64,000 bases of DNA. Source: a bacterium. GTDB lineage: Bacteria > 4484-113 > JAFGCY01. The stretch lies in contig JADZFO010000060.1 of NCBI GenBank assembly GCA_020849855.1, positions 1 through 64,000 of the forward strand, written 5' to 3'. Numbering within the stretch: position 1 is the stretch's first letter; every line of letters begins with the position of its first letter. Made by a program: the position numbers and the translations under genes. Under the pieces are notes generated by a model. That model was not told where the DNA came from, did no database searches, and saw only the letters and a list, made by a program, of their open reading frames with translations. This document shows, one piece after another, positions 1 through 8,229 of the stretch.

Positions 1-2
1 AG

Positions 3-95
3 CGTGATTCGATCCTGCCCCAGTGGCTGAAGTACTACAATGAAGAGCGTAGCCACAGCGGAATCGGGCATAAAGCCCCAATCTCAAGACTGTAA
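3..95 (+). CDS. Transposase C-terminal fragment (IS3/IS481-like), cut by window edge
   Basis: The third reading frame is open from the window edge to a TAA at 93-95 and encodes about 30 residues. They include WLKYYNEERSHSGIGHKAP, the typical end of the DDE integrase domain in IS3/IS481-type transposases (W..YN..R.H..L....P). The rest of the gene lies outside the window, so whether the element is intact cannot be told. No terminal inverted repeat typical of such elements is obvious after the stop; instead the palindromic repeats at 118-272 follow. Confidence 0.7.
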   Translation, partial: RDSILPQWLKYYNEERSHSGIGHKAPISRL

Positions 96-117
96 ACAGG
101 CTCCTGCAACTCGACAT

Positions 118-136
118 GTAGGGGCGCCCGCAGGCG
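118..136 (+). repeat. Half-copy of the GTAGGGGCG repeat family
   Basis: Starts with GTAGGGGCGC, the same head as the arms of the composite palindrome at 196-272. A very similar stretch with the same CGATT exit occurs at 28087-28107. It looks like a single arm without its inverted partner. Confidence 0.4.
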
Positions 137-195
137 ATTGTTTAGCCGAAGTGTAGGAATCAACCGAGTCCGGTAGCGCCGCCCTCAGTGGCGGC

Positions 196-272
196 GTAGG
201 GGCGCACAGAGTGCGCCCGGCCTTAGGCGAGCGATATCGGTTGATAGCCGGGCGCACTCTGTGCGCCCCTAC
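196..272. repeat. Composite palindromic repeat, two inverted 25-bp arms
   Basis: Positions 196-220 and 248-272 are perfect 25-base inverted copies separated by 27 bases. Each arm also contains its own hairpin, GGGCGCAC-3nt-GTGCGCCC, so the element can fold as two small hairpins or one large one, like REP/BIME elements. It sits in the gap between the transposase tail and the glycoside hydrolase gene on the opposite strand. Confidence 0.85.
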
Positions 273-299
273 AAGACGCAATTCGCATGGCGATAGCAA

Positions 300-2423
300 C
301 TACTCACTTCGTTTCAACAGCAATCCATCCTGAGCGGGGAGTGCCAGCTCACCGCGCGCAATCTCACCATTGTTGATCTGTGGCTGCTGGCTGCCGCTCA
401 GCCGCTGCCACTGGCCGGCCGGCAGGGTGATGCTCTTTGCGCTGGGGTAAGGGTTGACCAGGGCCAGGCCGTGCTCATACTCCCGGGCCCAGACGCCCTG
501 CGCGTCGTCATTTGGGTCGACCCAGAGCTGCAGCGGCGCAGCGACAGGCTGGCCGAGCCAGCCGCGCTCGCGGCCCGAATCATCGTACTCGTCAAACCAC
601 ATCAAGCCGAGGCTGCCATGGCCGTTGGTGTTGATCTCGTAGCTGAAGTAGCTGCCGGCGACCAGGGCGGAGCAGAGGCCAAAGCGCATCTTGCGGTAGT
701 TCGGCTTGAAGCCCGGCTTGTCGAAGGGGTTGTCATAGCTGCCGTCGCCGTTGGGGTCCGCCGGGTTGTCGTCCTCGTAGGTCTCCAGCCAGGTGTAGTT
801 CGGCTGGGGTGACAGCGTCGCCCATTCGACCAGGCCTCCGAAGTCTTCATCCGGCGCGCCGAACATGTTGTAGTGCCACTCGGCCGCCGGGTCGTTGCCG
901 CTGTCATTCCACTCGTCGCGAGGGAAGGACTCAAAGTTGTTGCCGTTGTAGTCGCCAAAGCGGCGTCCGCCGCCGTTGTTGCGCAGCACCGGTTTGCCAG
1001 GATACTGGCTGTTCAGCGCTGTCGTGATGCTCTCGATCCCGGACAGCCAGGCGCTGTCGAAGGCAGCAAAGTCGTCGGCAACGTTATCGCGGTCGTGGTC
1101 AATGCTGTTGACCACCTCGCCGGCCAGCCAGCTCTGGGTATCCTCCATCCGGTCCAGCAACAGGCCGTCGCGCACATTGCTGAGGTTGTCGAACCAGCCG
1201 CCGGACTGGTCGACGCCGCTGGCGCTCATCCGCAGGTAGTACTGCCAGAAGGACTCGGGGCCTGAGGCACCGTCGAGGCTGGCCAGTGGGCTGGATGGAG
1301 TGAGGTTGGTGACGTAGGTACCGGGCCAGTAGCGCGCAATGGGCGCGATGCGTTCGCCGCCGCTGTGCGCTGCAGCGCTGCTGCCGTAAGCGCCGCGCGT
1401 GACCGTCAGCGTCATTGCGCCGGGGTTAAGGCCCGTGACCGTCATGATCTCCTGCCCGACCTGCACGTCGCCGTCAACATGGAAGATCTCCCAGGGCGAG
1501 CTTTGGCCATCATGCACCGGGCCGGACTGCTCCCAATCGCTGACGCTGATTGAGGTCGCGCTGGCGTTGATGGCCGAGGACAGCGTCGTCCCCGCCTCAG
1601 TCAGCAGCCAGCCTGCGGGCCAGGCAGGCAGGTAAGGATTCGTCCCAAGGCCGTCAAAGTCCTGCAGGTAGTTGATCTCGCTGAAGGCGGTGTAGGTCAG
1701 CAGGACGATCCCCGGGTTGAGGTCCTTAAGCGCGGTGCCGAAGGGCTTGTCACCCTGGCCTGTTGGGACAAGATAGTTGTAGTCACCGATATGCACGTCA
1801 TAGCGGGCGCAGTCGGCCAGACTGCTTTTGTAGGGGTCGGCGTACCACATCCCGAGGCGCGGAAAGCCCAGCTCATCCGAAGGCGCGTAGGTGGTAAAGC
1901 TCCCGCCGAGAAAGTCGAGCTGACCATCCCTTTCAACTGCCAGGGCTAGGTAGAGGCGCGCATTGGGCGAGCGGAATGCAGCGTGCGGATCCAGTGACCA
2001 GACGGGAAGCTGCCCGCGCTCAAAGGGCGCGCGCCACTCCCATTTCAGGGTCGACCAGTTGCCTACCGCCAGCCAGGCCCGTTGACCCGCGGGCAGGCTG
2101 AAGTCGCTGACATTGACACTCGCGGGCAGCTCATCGCCACTCAGCTGCAAGGCGAAGGTGGCCCAGCCGAAGTCGTCGCTGCCGCTGCGTATCTCCAGGG
2201 CTGCGCCGTTCTGCTGGCTGCCAGGGCTGAGGCCAGCGACGTCGGCAGCGCCGAAACTATGGGGCGAGGCTTTTGCCGAGCGCGGTGGGTCCGCCGGCCA
2301 GGCGAGGCTAAGGGCTGGCGGTACCAGGCCGTCATCAGGGCCATCGCCGGAATCGCCGCCATCGCTGCAAGCCGCCCAGAACATGCAAATGCAGACGCAG
2401 AGGATGCGCAGACAGTGACGCAT
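300..2423 (-). CDS. Putative secreted glycoside hydrolase (GHL15-like) lipoprotein
   Basis: About 707 residues from the chosen ATG. The N-terminus MRHCLRILCVCICMFWAAC is a lipoprotein signal ending in WAAC, so the protein is probably anchored by Lgt, which is also in this window. The C-terminal half resembles the 'hypothetical glycosyl hydrolase family 15' type: a segment RFGLCSALVAGSYFSYEI, then MWFDEYDD, a GQP/APLQLW stretch, VWAREYEHGLALVNPYPS and a short beta domain. An Asp/Asn-rich WFDNLSN region near the middle is a plausible active-site strand. Substrate is unknown. The frame stays open upstream to 2570, with another ATG at 2468 that has a TATCCT hexamer 10 nt before it; neither start has a good ribosome site. 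I chose 2423 for the compact signal peptide. Confidence 0.7.
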   Translation of the reverse strand: MRHCLRILCVCICMFWAACSDGGDSGDGPDDGLVPPALSLAWPADPPRSAKASPHSFGAADVAGLSPGSQQNGAALEIRSGSDDFGWATFALQLSGDELPASVNVSDFSLPAGQRAWLAVGNWSTLKWEWRAPFERGQLPVWSLDPHAAFRSPNARLYLALAVERDGQLDFLGGSFTTYAPSDELGFPRLGMWYADPYKSSLADCARYDVHIGDYNYLVPTGQGDKPFGTALKDLNPGIVLLTYTAFSEINYLQDFDGLGTNPYLPAWPAGWLLTEAGTTLSSAINASATSISVSDWEQSGPVHDGQSSPWEIFHVDGDVQVGQEIMTVTGLNPGAMTLTVTRGAYGSSAAAHSGGERIAPIARYWPGTYVTNLTPSSPLASLDGASGPESFWQYYLRMSASGVDQSGGWFDNLSNVRDGLLLDRMEDTQSWLAGEVVNSIDHDRDNVADDFAAFDSAWLSGIESITTALNSQYPGKPVLRNNGGGRRFGDYNGNNFESFPRDEWNDSGNDPAAEWHYNMFGAPDEDFGGLVEWATLSPQPNYTWLETYEDDNPADPNGDGSYDNPFDKPGFKPNYRKMRFGLCSALVAGSYFSYEINTNGHGSLGLMWFDEYDDSGRERGWLGQPVAAPLQLWVDPNDDAQGVWAREYEHGLALVNPYPSAKSITLPAGQWQRLSGSQQPQINNGEIARGELALPAQDGLLLKRSE

Positions 2424-2532
2424 CCAGTACTTTCGATGGCCGCGGTTGAGCCCAAAGAGACTGTCCATAGACAGGCAGAGGATACCGCGATCCGCAGCTG
2501 TCGACGAAGGTCTGGCGGGACGAGAACGGATC

Positions 2533-3189
2533 TCAGACTTTCGGGATGAAACGCGCGCCCTCGCCAACATAGGGGTTCAGGCGTTTCTCCTCGCCAATGG
2601 TGGTCAGCTCCTCGTGCCCCGGGTAGACGACAGTGTCATCGGGCAGGGTGTAGAGCTGCGTCTCGATTGAGGCGATGAGGTCCTCGAAGTTCGCGCCCGG
2701 CAGATCCCAGCGGCCGATGGCCCGGCGAAACAGCGTGTCTCCGGAGACGCAGTGCCCCGGCCAGATGAAGGCGACCTGCCCCGGGCAATGCCCGGGCGTG
2801 TGGCGGACTTCGACCTGTTCACCGCAGACGTCCAGCAGCATGCCGTGTTGCAGCAGAACATCGGGCTGCGGCGGCATGATCTCCGGCAGCGGCACGCCCC
2901 AGTTGATGCAGACGCTCTCAAAGCGCTTCAGCACGATCAGGTCATCCTTGTGCAGATAGACCGGCGCGCCGCTGGCCTGCTTAAAGTGGCCGACGCTGTA
3001 AACATGGTCGAAATGCGCGTGGGTCAGCAGGATCTGCTCGAGCTTCCAGTTGCGCTCCTGGGTGAAGTCAAGGATGTCCTCGCTGTCCAGGCTGGGATCA
3101 ACGATCGCGCAGCGGCCCTCGGCCTCGTTGGCAAGAAGGTAGACATTGTTGGGCAGCGGGCCACGGATGAAGCGGTGGACGGTTAACAC
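2533..3189 (-). CDS. Metallo-beta-lactamase-fold hydrolase (glyoxalase II-like)
   Basis: 218 residues, the usual length for small MBL-fold hydrolases. The metal motif THAHFDH lies at residues 56-62, with TPGHCPG, the bridging Asp in SGDTLF, and the late His in VYPGHEELT. The family hydrolyses thioesters such as S-lactoylglutathione, or acts as a persulfide dioxygenase or on unknown substrates; the sequence does not decide. The start is GTG at 3189. No Shine-Dalgarno is present, but TAGAAT (minus strand, 3196-3201) ends 6 nt before the GTG, which fits a leaderless mRNA. The glycoside hydrolase lies downstream on the same strand after about 109 nt and may be co-transcribed. Confidence 0.85.
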   Translation of the reverse strand: MLTVHRFIRGPLPNNVYLLANEAEGRCAIVDPSLDSEDILDFTQERNWKLEQILLTHAHFDHVYSVGHFKQASGAPVYLHKDDLIVLKRFESVCINWGVPLPEIMPPQPDVLLQHGMLLDVCGEQVEVRHTPGHCPGQVAFIWPGHCVSGDTLFRRAIGRWDLPGANFEDLIASIETQLYTLPDDTVVYPGHEELTTIGEEKRLNPYVGEGARFIPKV

Positions 3190-3195
3190 CGGGAA

Positions 3196-3201
3196 ATTCT
3201 A
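3196..3201 (-). promoter_or_regulatory. -10 hexamer TAGAAT of a leaderless start
   Basis: TAGAAT read on the minus strand, 6 nt upstream of the GTG at 3189. One of about a dozen TANNNT boxes in this window placed directly before start codons that lack ribosome-binding sites. Confidence 0.55.
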
Positions 3202-3203
3202 CT

Positions 3204-3264
3204 TGTAGGGTGCACGCGTGCGTGCACCAGTGGATAGAAGGTGCAGGCACGCCTGCACCCTACA
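3204..3264. repeat. Composite palindromic repeat, two inverted 25-bp arms
   Basis: Arms 3204-3228 and 3240-3264 are inverted copies differing at two positions. Each arm forms its own hairpin: GGTGCAC/GTGCACC on the left, GGTGCAG/CTGCACC on the right. The two differences are the two halves of one base pair (C-G changed to G-C), so hairpin pairing is kept. Both arms open with TGTAGGG, like the element at 196-272. It fills the gap between the divergent MBL hydrolase and yaaR-holB transcripts. Confidence 0.85.
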
Positions 3265-3272
3265 GACAGAGC

Positions 3273-3278
3273 TACAAT
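3273..3278 (+). promoter_or_regulatory. -10 hexamer TACAAT of a leaderless start
   Basis: TACAAT followed by exactly 6 nt and the GTG at 3285; no ribosome-binding site is present. It sets the probable start of the YaaR-like gene. Confidence 0.5.
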
Positions 3279-3284
3279 CTCGCA

Positions 3285-3707
3285 GTGACCTTCATCAACC
3301 CCCTGGGCAAGCCCGCCGCGCCGGCAACACCGGGGGCTGTGCGCGGGAAGGATCGCCGCCGCGCTGCGGACAAGGGCGAGGCGCCGTCCCTGGCTGCGCT
3401 TTTTGAGCCCCTGGCGCAGGAGGTCGAGCAGCTTACCGACGAGCTGCTCAAGGAGCCGAACGGCGAGAACCTGGAGCGCTACAAGCGCTCGGTGCGCAAG
3501 TTCCTCGACCTTGCCACCCGCGAGCTGATGCAGCTCAACACCGAGAGCGCCTTCGGCTTCAAGCAGCGCCTCTTCAGCACGATCACCCGGGTGGACCTGC
3601 ACCTTGGCGAGCTGGCCGATTCCGTGCTGGGCCGCCAGCAGGACATGGGCCGGATACAGAACCTGGTCGAGCAGGTTAAGGGTCTGCTGGTGGACCTGTA
3701 CCGCTGA
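3285..3707 (+). CDS. yaaR: YaaR-like DUF327 protein
   Basis: 140 residues from GTG 3285. The frame is open further upstream, but that part runs through the palindromic repeat and is not protein-like. The body matches the YaaR/DUF327 pattern: FEPLAQEVEQL, then ERYKRSVRKFLDLATREL, a helical middle with RVDLHLGELADSVL, and the terminal GLLVDLYR. The function of this all-helical family is not established. In Bacillus yaaR precedes holB, exactly as here: its TGA overlaps the holB ATG at 3707. This conserved pairing suggests a role near DNA replication, which is inference. Confidence 0.75.
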   Translation: MTFINPLGKPAAPATPGAVRGKDRRRAADKGEAPSLAALFEPLAQEVEQLTDELLKEPNGENLERYKRSVRKFLDLATRELMQLNTESAFGFKQRLFSTITRVDLHLGELADSVLGRQQDMGRIQNLVEQVKGLLVDLYR

Positions 3708-4771
3708 TGCCTCCGCGCCGCAAACAGGAACTGCCCGAGCGCGCCGGCCCGGAACTGCTGGCCCGCGTTGAGGACTTTCGCGGCCAGGCCCTGGCGCGCA
3801 AGGTGATTGAGGCCTATCTGCAGCGCGGACGCATGGCGGGCACGATCCTGTTGCTGGGCGAGCGTGGGCTGGGCAAGACCACCCTGGCCAGCCTGATCGC
3901 GCGCAGCCTGGTCTGCGAGCGCAACCGCGAGCAGCATGCCGGACAGCGCTTCTGGTTCTGCGGCGAGTGCTATGCCTGCAGCAGCATCGCTTCAGGCAAC
4001 CAGCCGGAGTATGTAACAGTGCGGCCGCGGGGCCAGGACATTACCGTGACCCAGGTGCGCGAGGAGTTCGACGGCTTTTCCAGCGCGCTGCTGCATCCCA
4101 GTGTGCTGAGCCACCGCATCTTCATCTTTGACGACGCGCACCATCTGAACGAGGAAACAGGCAACCAGCTTCTCAAGCTGCTGGAGGAAGCCCCGGAGCG
4201 GACTGTGTTCATCATGGTTTCCGACCGGCCGGGTATGCTGCTGCCGACAATCCACAGCCGCGGCCAGAAGATCCGCCTCAGCCCGATGTCGGCCGCGGAG
4301 CTGCGCGCAGCCCTGCTGCAGGATGAACCGCAGGCGGGCGGCGACGCGGTCGCCGAGGCCGTGCGCATGTCCGCGGGGCGTTATGTGGATGCGCGCTGGC
4401 TTCTGCTCAACCGCGACTGGCGCGAGGCGGTCAAGCGCCTGGCAGCAGTGCTGGGCGGCGGGCGCGGCGAGCTGGCGGCCAGCGCCAGACCCCTGGCGGA
4501 TATGGAGCTGGCGCGCCTGTGGGACAAGGAGCTGAGCGACTCCGGTCTGAGCGAAGAGGATGCGGCCAAGCTGATCCCGGCAGCGCGCAGGAACACGCTG
4601 GCGCGTCTGGCCCTGGGCCTGGCATATGACCGAGCGGCCTGGTGGGCCCTGACGCAGCAGCCCCTGCGGCGCGGAATCCTGGATGCGCTGGCAGAGATGA
4701 AGACGCGGGTCAGCCAGAATTGCGACCCGGAGCTGGCACAAGCAGCCCTGTCTGTCCGCCTGGGTATCTGA
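3707..4771 (+). CDS. holB: DNA polymerase III delta-prime subunit
   Basis: 354 residues. AAA+ clamp-loader ATPase fold: Walker A GERGLGKTT at residues 51-59, a zinc module with C70, C85, C88 and C91, a Walker B-like FIFDDAHHL, the sensor helix NQLLKLLEEAPE, and TIHSRGQ where most family members have SRC (Cys replaced by Gly). The C-terminal third is the helical collar domain. Delta-prime helps open and load the sliding clamp. It starts inside the stop codon of yaaR (one-base overlap), so the two are translationally coupled. It converges on the phosphorylase gene with only 15 nt between stops. A DnaX-like paralogue is possible, but length and the yaaR neighbour favour HolB. Confidence 0.85.
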   Translation: MPPRRKQELPERAGPELLARVEDFRGQALARKVIEAYLQRGRMAGTILLLGERGLGKTTLASLIARSLVCERNREQHAGQRFWFCGECYACSSIASGNQPEYVTVRPRGQDITVTQVREEFDGFSSALLHPSVLSHRIFIFDDAHHLNEETGNQLLKLLEEAPERTVFIMVSDRPGMLLPTIHSRGQKIRLSPMSAAELRAALLQDEPQAGGDAVAEAVRMSAGRYVDARWLLLNRDWREAVKRLAAVLGGGRGELAASARPLADMELARLWDKELSDSGLSEEDAAKLIPAARRNTLARLALGLAYDRAAWWALTQQPLRRGILDALAEMKTRVSQNCDPELAQAALSVRLGI

Positions 4772-4786
4772 TCCGCTGCCCGGCTG

Positions 4787-7468
4787 CTACAAGCCAGCCG
4801 GCGACTGGACCTCGGCGGGCAGCTCGACGGCGCCGGAGTCATCACTCCAGGTAACCATGAAGCTGCTGTACTTGCCGGCCAGCATGGTATGGCGCGGGAA
4901 GACTCGTACCGTGAAGCCGTAGAGTCCGCTCTGGCTGGAGGCCAGCATGGTGCTGTAACGCAGCACTCGGCTGGAGTCTGAGCCGTTCTGGTACTCATCC
5001 TGGAACTGCATGGACTGGCCCGCGCCGTTGCTGAAGAAGCCGTCGGCGTTGACCGGGCCGCGGTAGACCTCGACCAGCAGGTCCTCGGCACTCAGGCCGG
5101 CGGGGTCGATGCTGACCGAGACGCTGATCTCCTCGCCCACGGTCAGACTGCCGGAGCCACCCTCGTCGCCGGAAGACACATGCGCCCCGTTCAGGCCCGC
5201 GCCGCCCACCTCCAGGCTCAGCACCCTGACACCCGGCCAGGCCGCCTTGATGCGGCTGCGCCACTGGGCCAGTTCCTGCGCACCTGCAAAATTATCGCGG
5301 GCCAGGGCCTGGTAGCGGCTGTGCGCCGGCACATAGGCTTCCTCAATGTAGTTGCGCAGCATGCGGTGGCTGGTGAAGCGCGGGATCAGGCTGGACATGG
5401 AGCGCTTCATGCGGGCCACCCAGTCGCGGGGCAGGCCGGCCGAGTTGCGGCGGTAGAACAGCGGGATGACGTCCTGTTCGATCAGCTCATAGAGCGCGTC
5501 GCCCTCGATGCGGTCCTGGTAGGCGCTGTCGTCATATGTCTCGCCGTTGCCAATGGCCCAGCCATAGGCCGGGTCATAGGCCTGGTCCCACCAGCCGTCC
5601 AGGGTGCTGAGGTGCAGCCCGCCATTGGCGACGGCTTTCATGCCACTGGTGCCGGACGCCTCGAGCGGCCGGCGCGGCGTGTTAAGCCAGACGTCGCAGC
5701 CCTGGACCATGTGACGGGCCACCGTGATGTCGTAGTCCTCAAGGAAGACGATGCGGCTGCGCAGGCCTTCGTCGCGGACAGCATGGATGATCTCGCGAAT
5801 GAAGCGCTTGCCTTCGTCGTCCCGCGGATGGGCCTTGCCGGCAAAGATGATCTGCACCGGCATTTCGCGGTTAGAGAGCATCTGCTTAAGGCGGCTGATG
5901 TCGCGCAGCAGCAGGGTGGCGCGCTTGTAGGTGGCGAAGCGCCTGCCAAAGCCGATGGTCAGGGCCTCGGGGTTCAGCACTTCGGCCGCGGCCTGGGCCT
6001 CGTCCGGCGCTGCACCGCGGCGCATGACCTGCGCGGCCAGGCGCCGGCGGGCAAAGGCCACCAACTGGGCCCGGCGGCTCTCATGAGTCCGCCAGAGCTC
6101 TTCGTCGGGGATCTCGCTGATACGGTTCCAGATGCCGGGCGTGATCGGGTCGCTGCGCCAGGCCGGGTCCAGATAGCGATTGAAAAGGTCAGCCATGTCG
6201 CGGCTGAGCCAGGAGTAAAGGTGGATCCCGTTGGTCACCGGGCCAATCGGCACTTCGTCCTGGGGCAGGCCCGGCCACAGCCCGTGCCACATTCCGCGGC
6301 TGGTGACCGCATGCAGACGCGCCACGGCATTGCTGAAGGTCGCAGTGCGCAGGGCCGACACGGTCATGCAGAAGCTGCGCGGCTCGCCGGCAGGGTCGCG
6401 GCCCAGCGCGGCGAAGTCCTCCCAGCTGCTGCCCAGGCTTTCGGCGAAGGGGCCCAGATAGCGCTTGAGCAGCGCATCGTCGAAACGGTCGTTGCCGGCG
6501 GGCACGGGCGTGTGCGTGGTGAAGACATTACCGCTGCAGCTGGCTTCAAGGGCGGCCTGCAACGGCAGGCCCTGCTCGCGCATGAGCTGCCGGGCGCGCT
6601 CCAGGGGAAGAAAGGCGCTGTGGCCCTCGTTCATGTGGCAGACGCTGGGCCGCAGGCCCAGGGCCTGCAGCATCAGGCTGCCGCCGATGCCAAGCAGGAT
6701 CTCCTGGCGGATGCGCATGGCCAGATCGCCGCCATAGAGCTGGTTGGTCAGTGCGCGGTCATCCGCGGCGTTCTGCGGGAGGTTGGTGTTCAGCAGGTAA
6801 AGCGGGATGCGGCCGACCTGGACGCGCCAGATGCTGGCCGCCACATGCCGCTCGCTGCCCAGCGCGCTGCAGTAGGGCACGCTGATAACAAGCGGCTCCT
6901 CCTGAGCGTCGCGGACCTGCTGGATCGGCATGTTGACGAAGTCGTTCTCGTCGTAGCGTTCCTGCTGCCAGCCGTCGACGTTCAGGTACTGGTGGAAGTA
7001 ACCCTGGCGGTAGGCCAGGCCGACCGCCACCAAAGGCAGGCCCATGTCGCTGGCGGTCTTGAGATGATCGCCGGCCAGGATGCCGAGGCCGCCGGAGTAA
7101 ATGGGCAGGCAACCGGCCAGGCCGAATTCGGCGGAGAAATAGGCCACCTGCAGGTCGTGAACATTGGGATAGTGGCGCTGGAACCAGCGCGGGGATGTCA
7201 GGTGTTCATGCAGGTTGCGCTGGACGCGCTCAATGGAGGCCAGGTATCCCTCGTCCTCGGCCAGGGCCAGCAGGCGCTCCTGGCGCACGCGGCCCAGCAG
7301 CAGGACCGGGTTCTGACCCAGCTGCTCCCAGAGCTGCGGGTCAATGCGCCGGAACAGTTCGCCGGCCTCAAAATTCCAGGTCCACCACAGGTTGCGCCCC
7401 AGCTCCGCCAGAAAGTTCAGCTTTTCCGGCAGGCGCGGACGGATGACGTATACAAAGCTTGGTTTCAT
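4787..7468 (-). CDS. glgP: Alpha-glucan (glycogen/maltodextrin) phosphorylase
   Basis: 893 residues. Cleaves alpha-1,4 glucans with phosphate to give glucose-1-phosphate (GT35, pyridoxal phosphate). The N-terminal DUF3417-type part (LGRNLWWTWNFEAGELF) marks the 'long' branch typical of thermophiles, archaea and many non-proteobacteria. Visible family motifs include YFSAEFGL, a THTPVPAGNDRF segment and the cofactor site EASGTSGMKAVANGG, with the Schiff-base Lys at about residue 611. The final ~120 residues form a beta domain (VYRGPVNADGFF and following) that is also part of this branch. TAGGCT on the minus strand (7475-7480) lies 6 nt before the ATG; a weak GAGG is also near. It stands alone, with no other glycogen genes nearby. 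Confidence 0.93.
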   Translation of the reverse strand: MKPSFVYVIRPRLPEKLNFLAELGRNLWWTWNFEAGELFRRIDPQLWEQLGQNPVLLLGRVRQERLLALAEDEGYLASIERVQRNLHEHLTSPRWFQRHYPNVHDLQVAYFSAEFGLAGCLPIYSGGLGILAGDHLKTASDMGLPLVAVGLAYRQGYFHQYLNVDGWQQERYDENDFVNMPIQQVRDAQEEPLVISVPYCSALGSERHVAASIWRVQVGRIPLYLLNTNLPQNAADDRALTNQLYGGDLAMRIRQEILLGIGGSLMLQALGLRPSVCHMNEGHSAFLPLERARQLMREQGLPLQAALEASCSGNVFTTHTPVPAGNDRFDDALLKRYLGPFAESLGSSWEDFAALGRDPAGEPRSFCMTVSALRTATFSNAVARLHAVTSRGMWHGLWPGLPQDEVPIGPVTNGIHLYSWLSRDMADLFNRYLDPAWRSDPITPGIWNRISEIPDEELWRTHESRRAQLVAFARRRLAAQVMRRGAAPDEAQAAAEVLNPEALTIGFGRRFATYKRATLLLRDISRLKQMLSNREMPVQIIFAGKAHPRDDEGKRFIREIIHAVRDEGLRSRIVFLEDYDITVARHMVQGCDVWLNTPRRPLEASGTSGMKAVANGGLHLSTLDGWWDQAYDPAYGWAIGNGETYDDSAYQDRIEGDALYELIEQDVIPLFYRRNSAGLPRDWVARMKRSMSSLIPRFTSHRMLRNYIEEAYVPAHSRYQALARDNFAGAQELAQWRSRIKAAWPGVRVLSLEVGGAGLNGAHVSSGDEGGSGSLTVGEEISVSVSIDPAGLSAEDLLVEVYRGPVNADGFFSNGAGQSMQFQDEYQNGSDSSRVLRYSTMLASSQSGLYGFTVRVFPRHTMLAGKYSSFMVTWSDDSGAVELPAEVQSPAGL

Positions 7469-7669
7469 AGCCTCAGCCTATTAATCGGCGGATACGCCGG
7501 CCGGCAGTATGCAGATACAGGCGCGGCGCCGGTCCGGGAGCGCCGCCGGCCCTTCCGCGCGGGGCCAGTCTAGCATCCGGGTGCTGCCTGTCCCGGAGGC
7601 TGGTCAGGACGCGGGCCGCACGCGGAGGCGGACTATGTTAATATGATGATTGTCAATCTGCCGTGGGCG

Positions 7670-7694
7670 GGCCACTTTCTGCGTGGCCTTTTTT
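7670..7694 (+). terminator. Intrinsic-terminator-like hairpin in the rimP leader
   Basis: GGCCAC (7670-7675), a 7-nt loop, GTGGCC (7683-7688), then six T (7689-7694). It ends 34 nt before the rimP start and follows a candidate -10 TATGAT at 7642-7647. Hairpin leaders before rimP-nusA-infB operons are known as the rimP leader; attenuation of the operon is the likely role, by analogy. Confidence 0.65.
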
Positions 7695-7728
7695 ATGCCT
7701 CTCAGGCAGAGAGTGGAAAGGCGGGCTG

Positions 7729-8208
7729 ATGTATAGAGACCTTTTGCAACTGGAGGAAGAGCTGGACAAGCTGTTGTACGACTTCGGCTACCAGCTTGTT
7801 GACCTGCAGACGGTCTCGGGGCGCAGCAGCCGCCGCTTCAGGCTCTTCATTGAACGCGTGGATGGCCAGCCGGTGACTATTGAAGACTGCGGCAAGGTAG
7901 CCCCGCAGGCCCGCCTTTACCTTGAGGGCCTCGGGATTTACGACAAGACCAGCAGTCTTGAGGTAGGCAGTGCCGGACTGGACCGTGTACTGAAACGTGA
8001 CCGTGATTTTGAGCGCTATCTTGGTCATGAAATCAAGGTGACCTTCCATGAAGGCCAGCAGAAGCGTTCTGTAAACGGAGAGCTCAGCAGCTTCAACGAC
8101 GAAGTACTGGTACTCAGCCCCAGCCCCGGGCAGGGCCTGAGCGGCAGTCTGAGCATTCCGCGGGCGCAGGTGGAGCAGGCGCGGCTGGTGCCGCATTACA
8201 AGCTGTAG
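7729..8208 (+). CDS. rimP: Ribosome maturation factor RimP
   Basis: 159 residues. RimP assists late maturation of the 30S subunit. The start is ATG 7729, preceded by a purine-rich GGAAAGGCGGG; the frame opens at 7663, but that part overlaps the leader hairpin. The N-terminal domain carries GYQLVDLQTVSG and the family segment TIEDCGKVAPQARLYLE; the middle has LEVGSAGLDRVLKRDRDFERYLG, where the consensus is usually SPG(L/I)dRPL, so the proline is lost. The C-terminal domain is the small SH3-like barrel. First gene of rimP-nusA-ylxR-infB. Confidence 0.93.
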   Translation: MYRDLLQLEEELDKLLYDFGYQLVDLQTVSGRSSRRFRLFIERVDGQPVTIEDCGKVAPQARLYLEGLGIYDKTSSLEVGSAGLDRVLKRDRDFERYLGHEIKVTFHEGQQKRSVNGELSSFNDEVLVLSPSPGQGLSGSLSIPRAQVEQARLVPHYKL

Positions 8209-8229
8209 GCGGGTTTCGGGGAGAAGATC

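Noticed and set aside
5180..7573. A 797-codon plus-strand frame opposite the phosphorylase.
   Set aside because: Antisense shadow of a well-conserved gene. The same applies to long opposite-strand frames at 16752-17954, 27019-28062, 30683-32647, 36387-37727, 49588-51303, 51328-52233 and 55583-57043.
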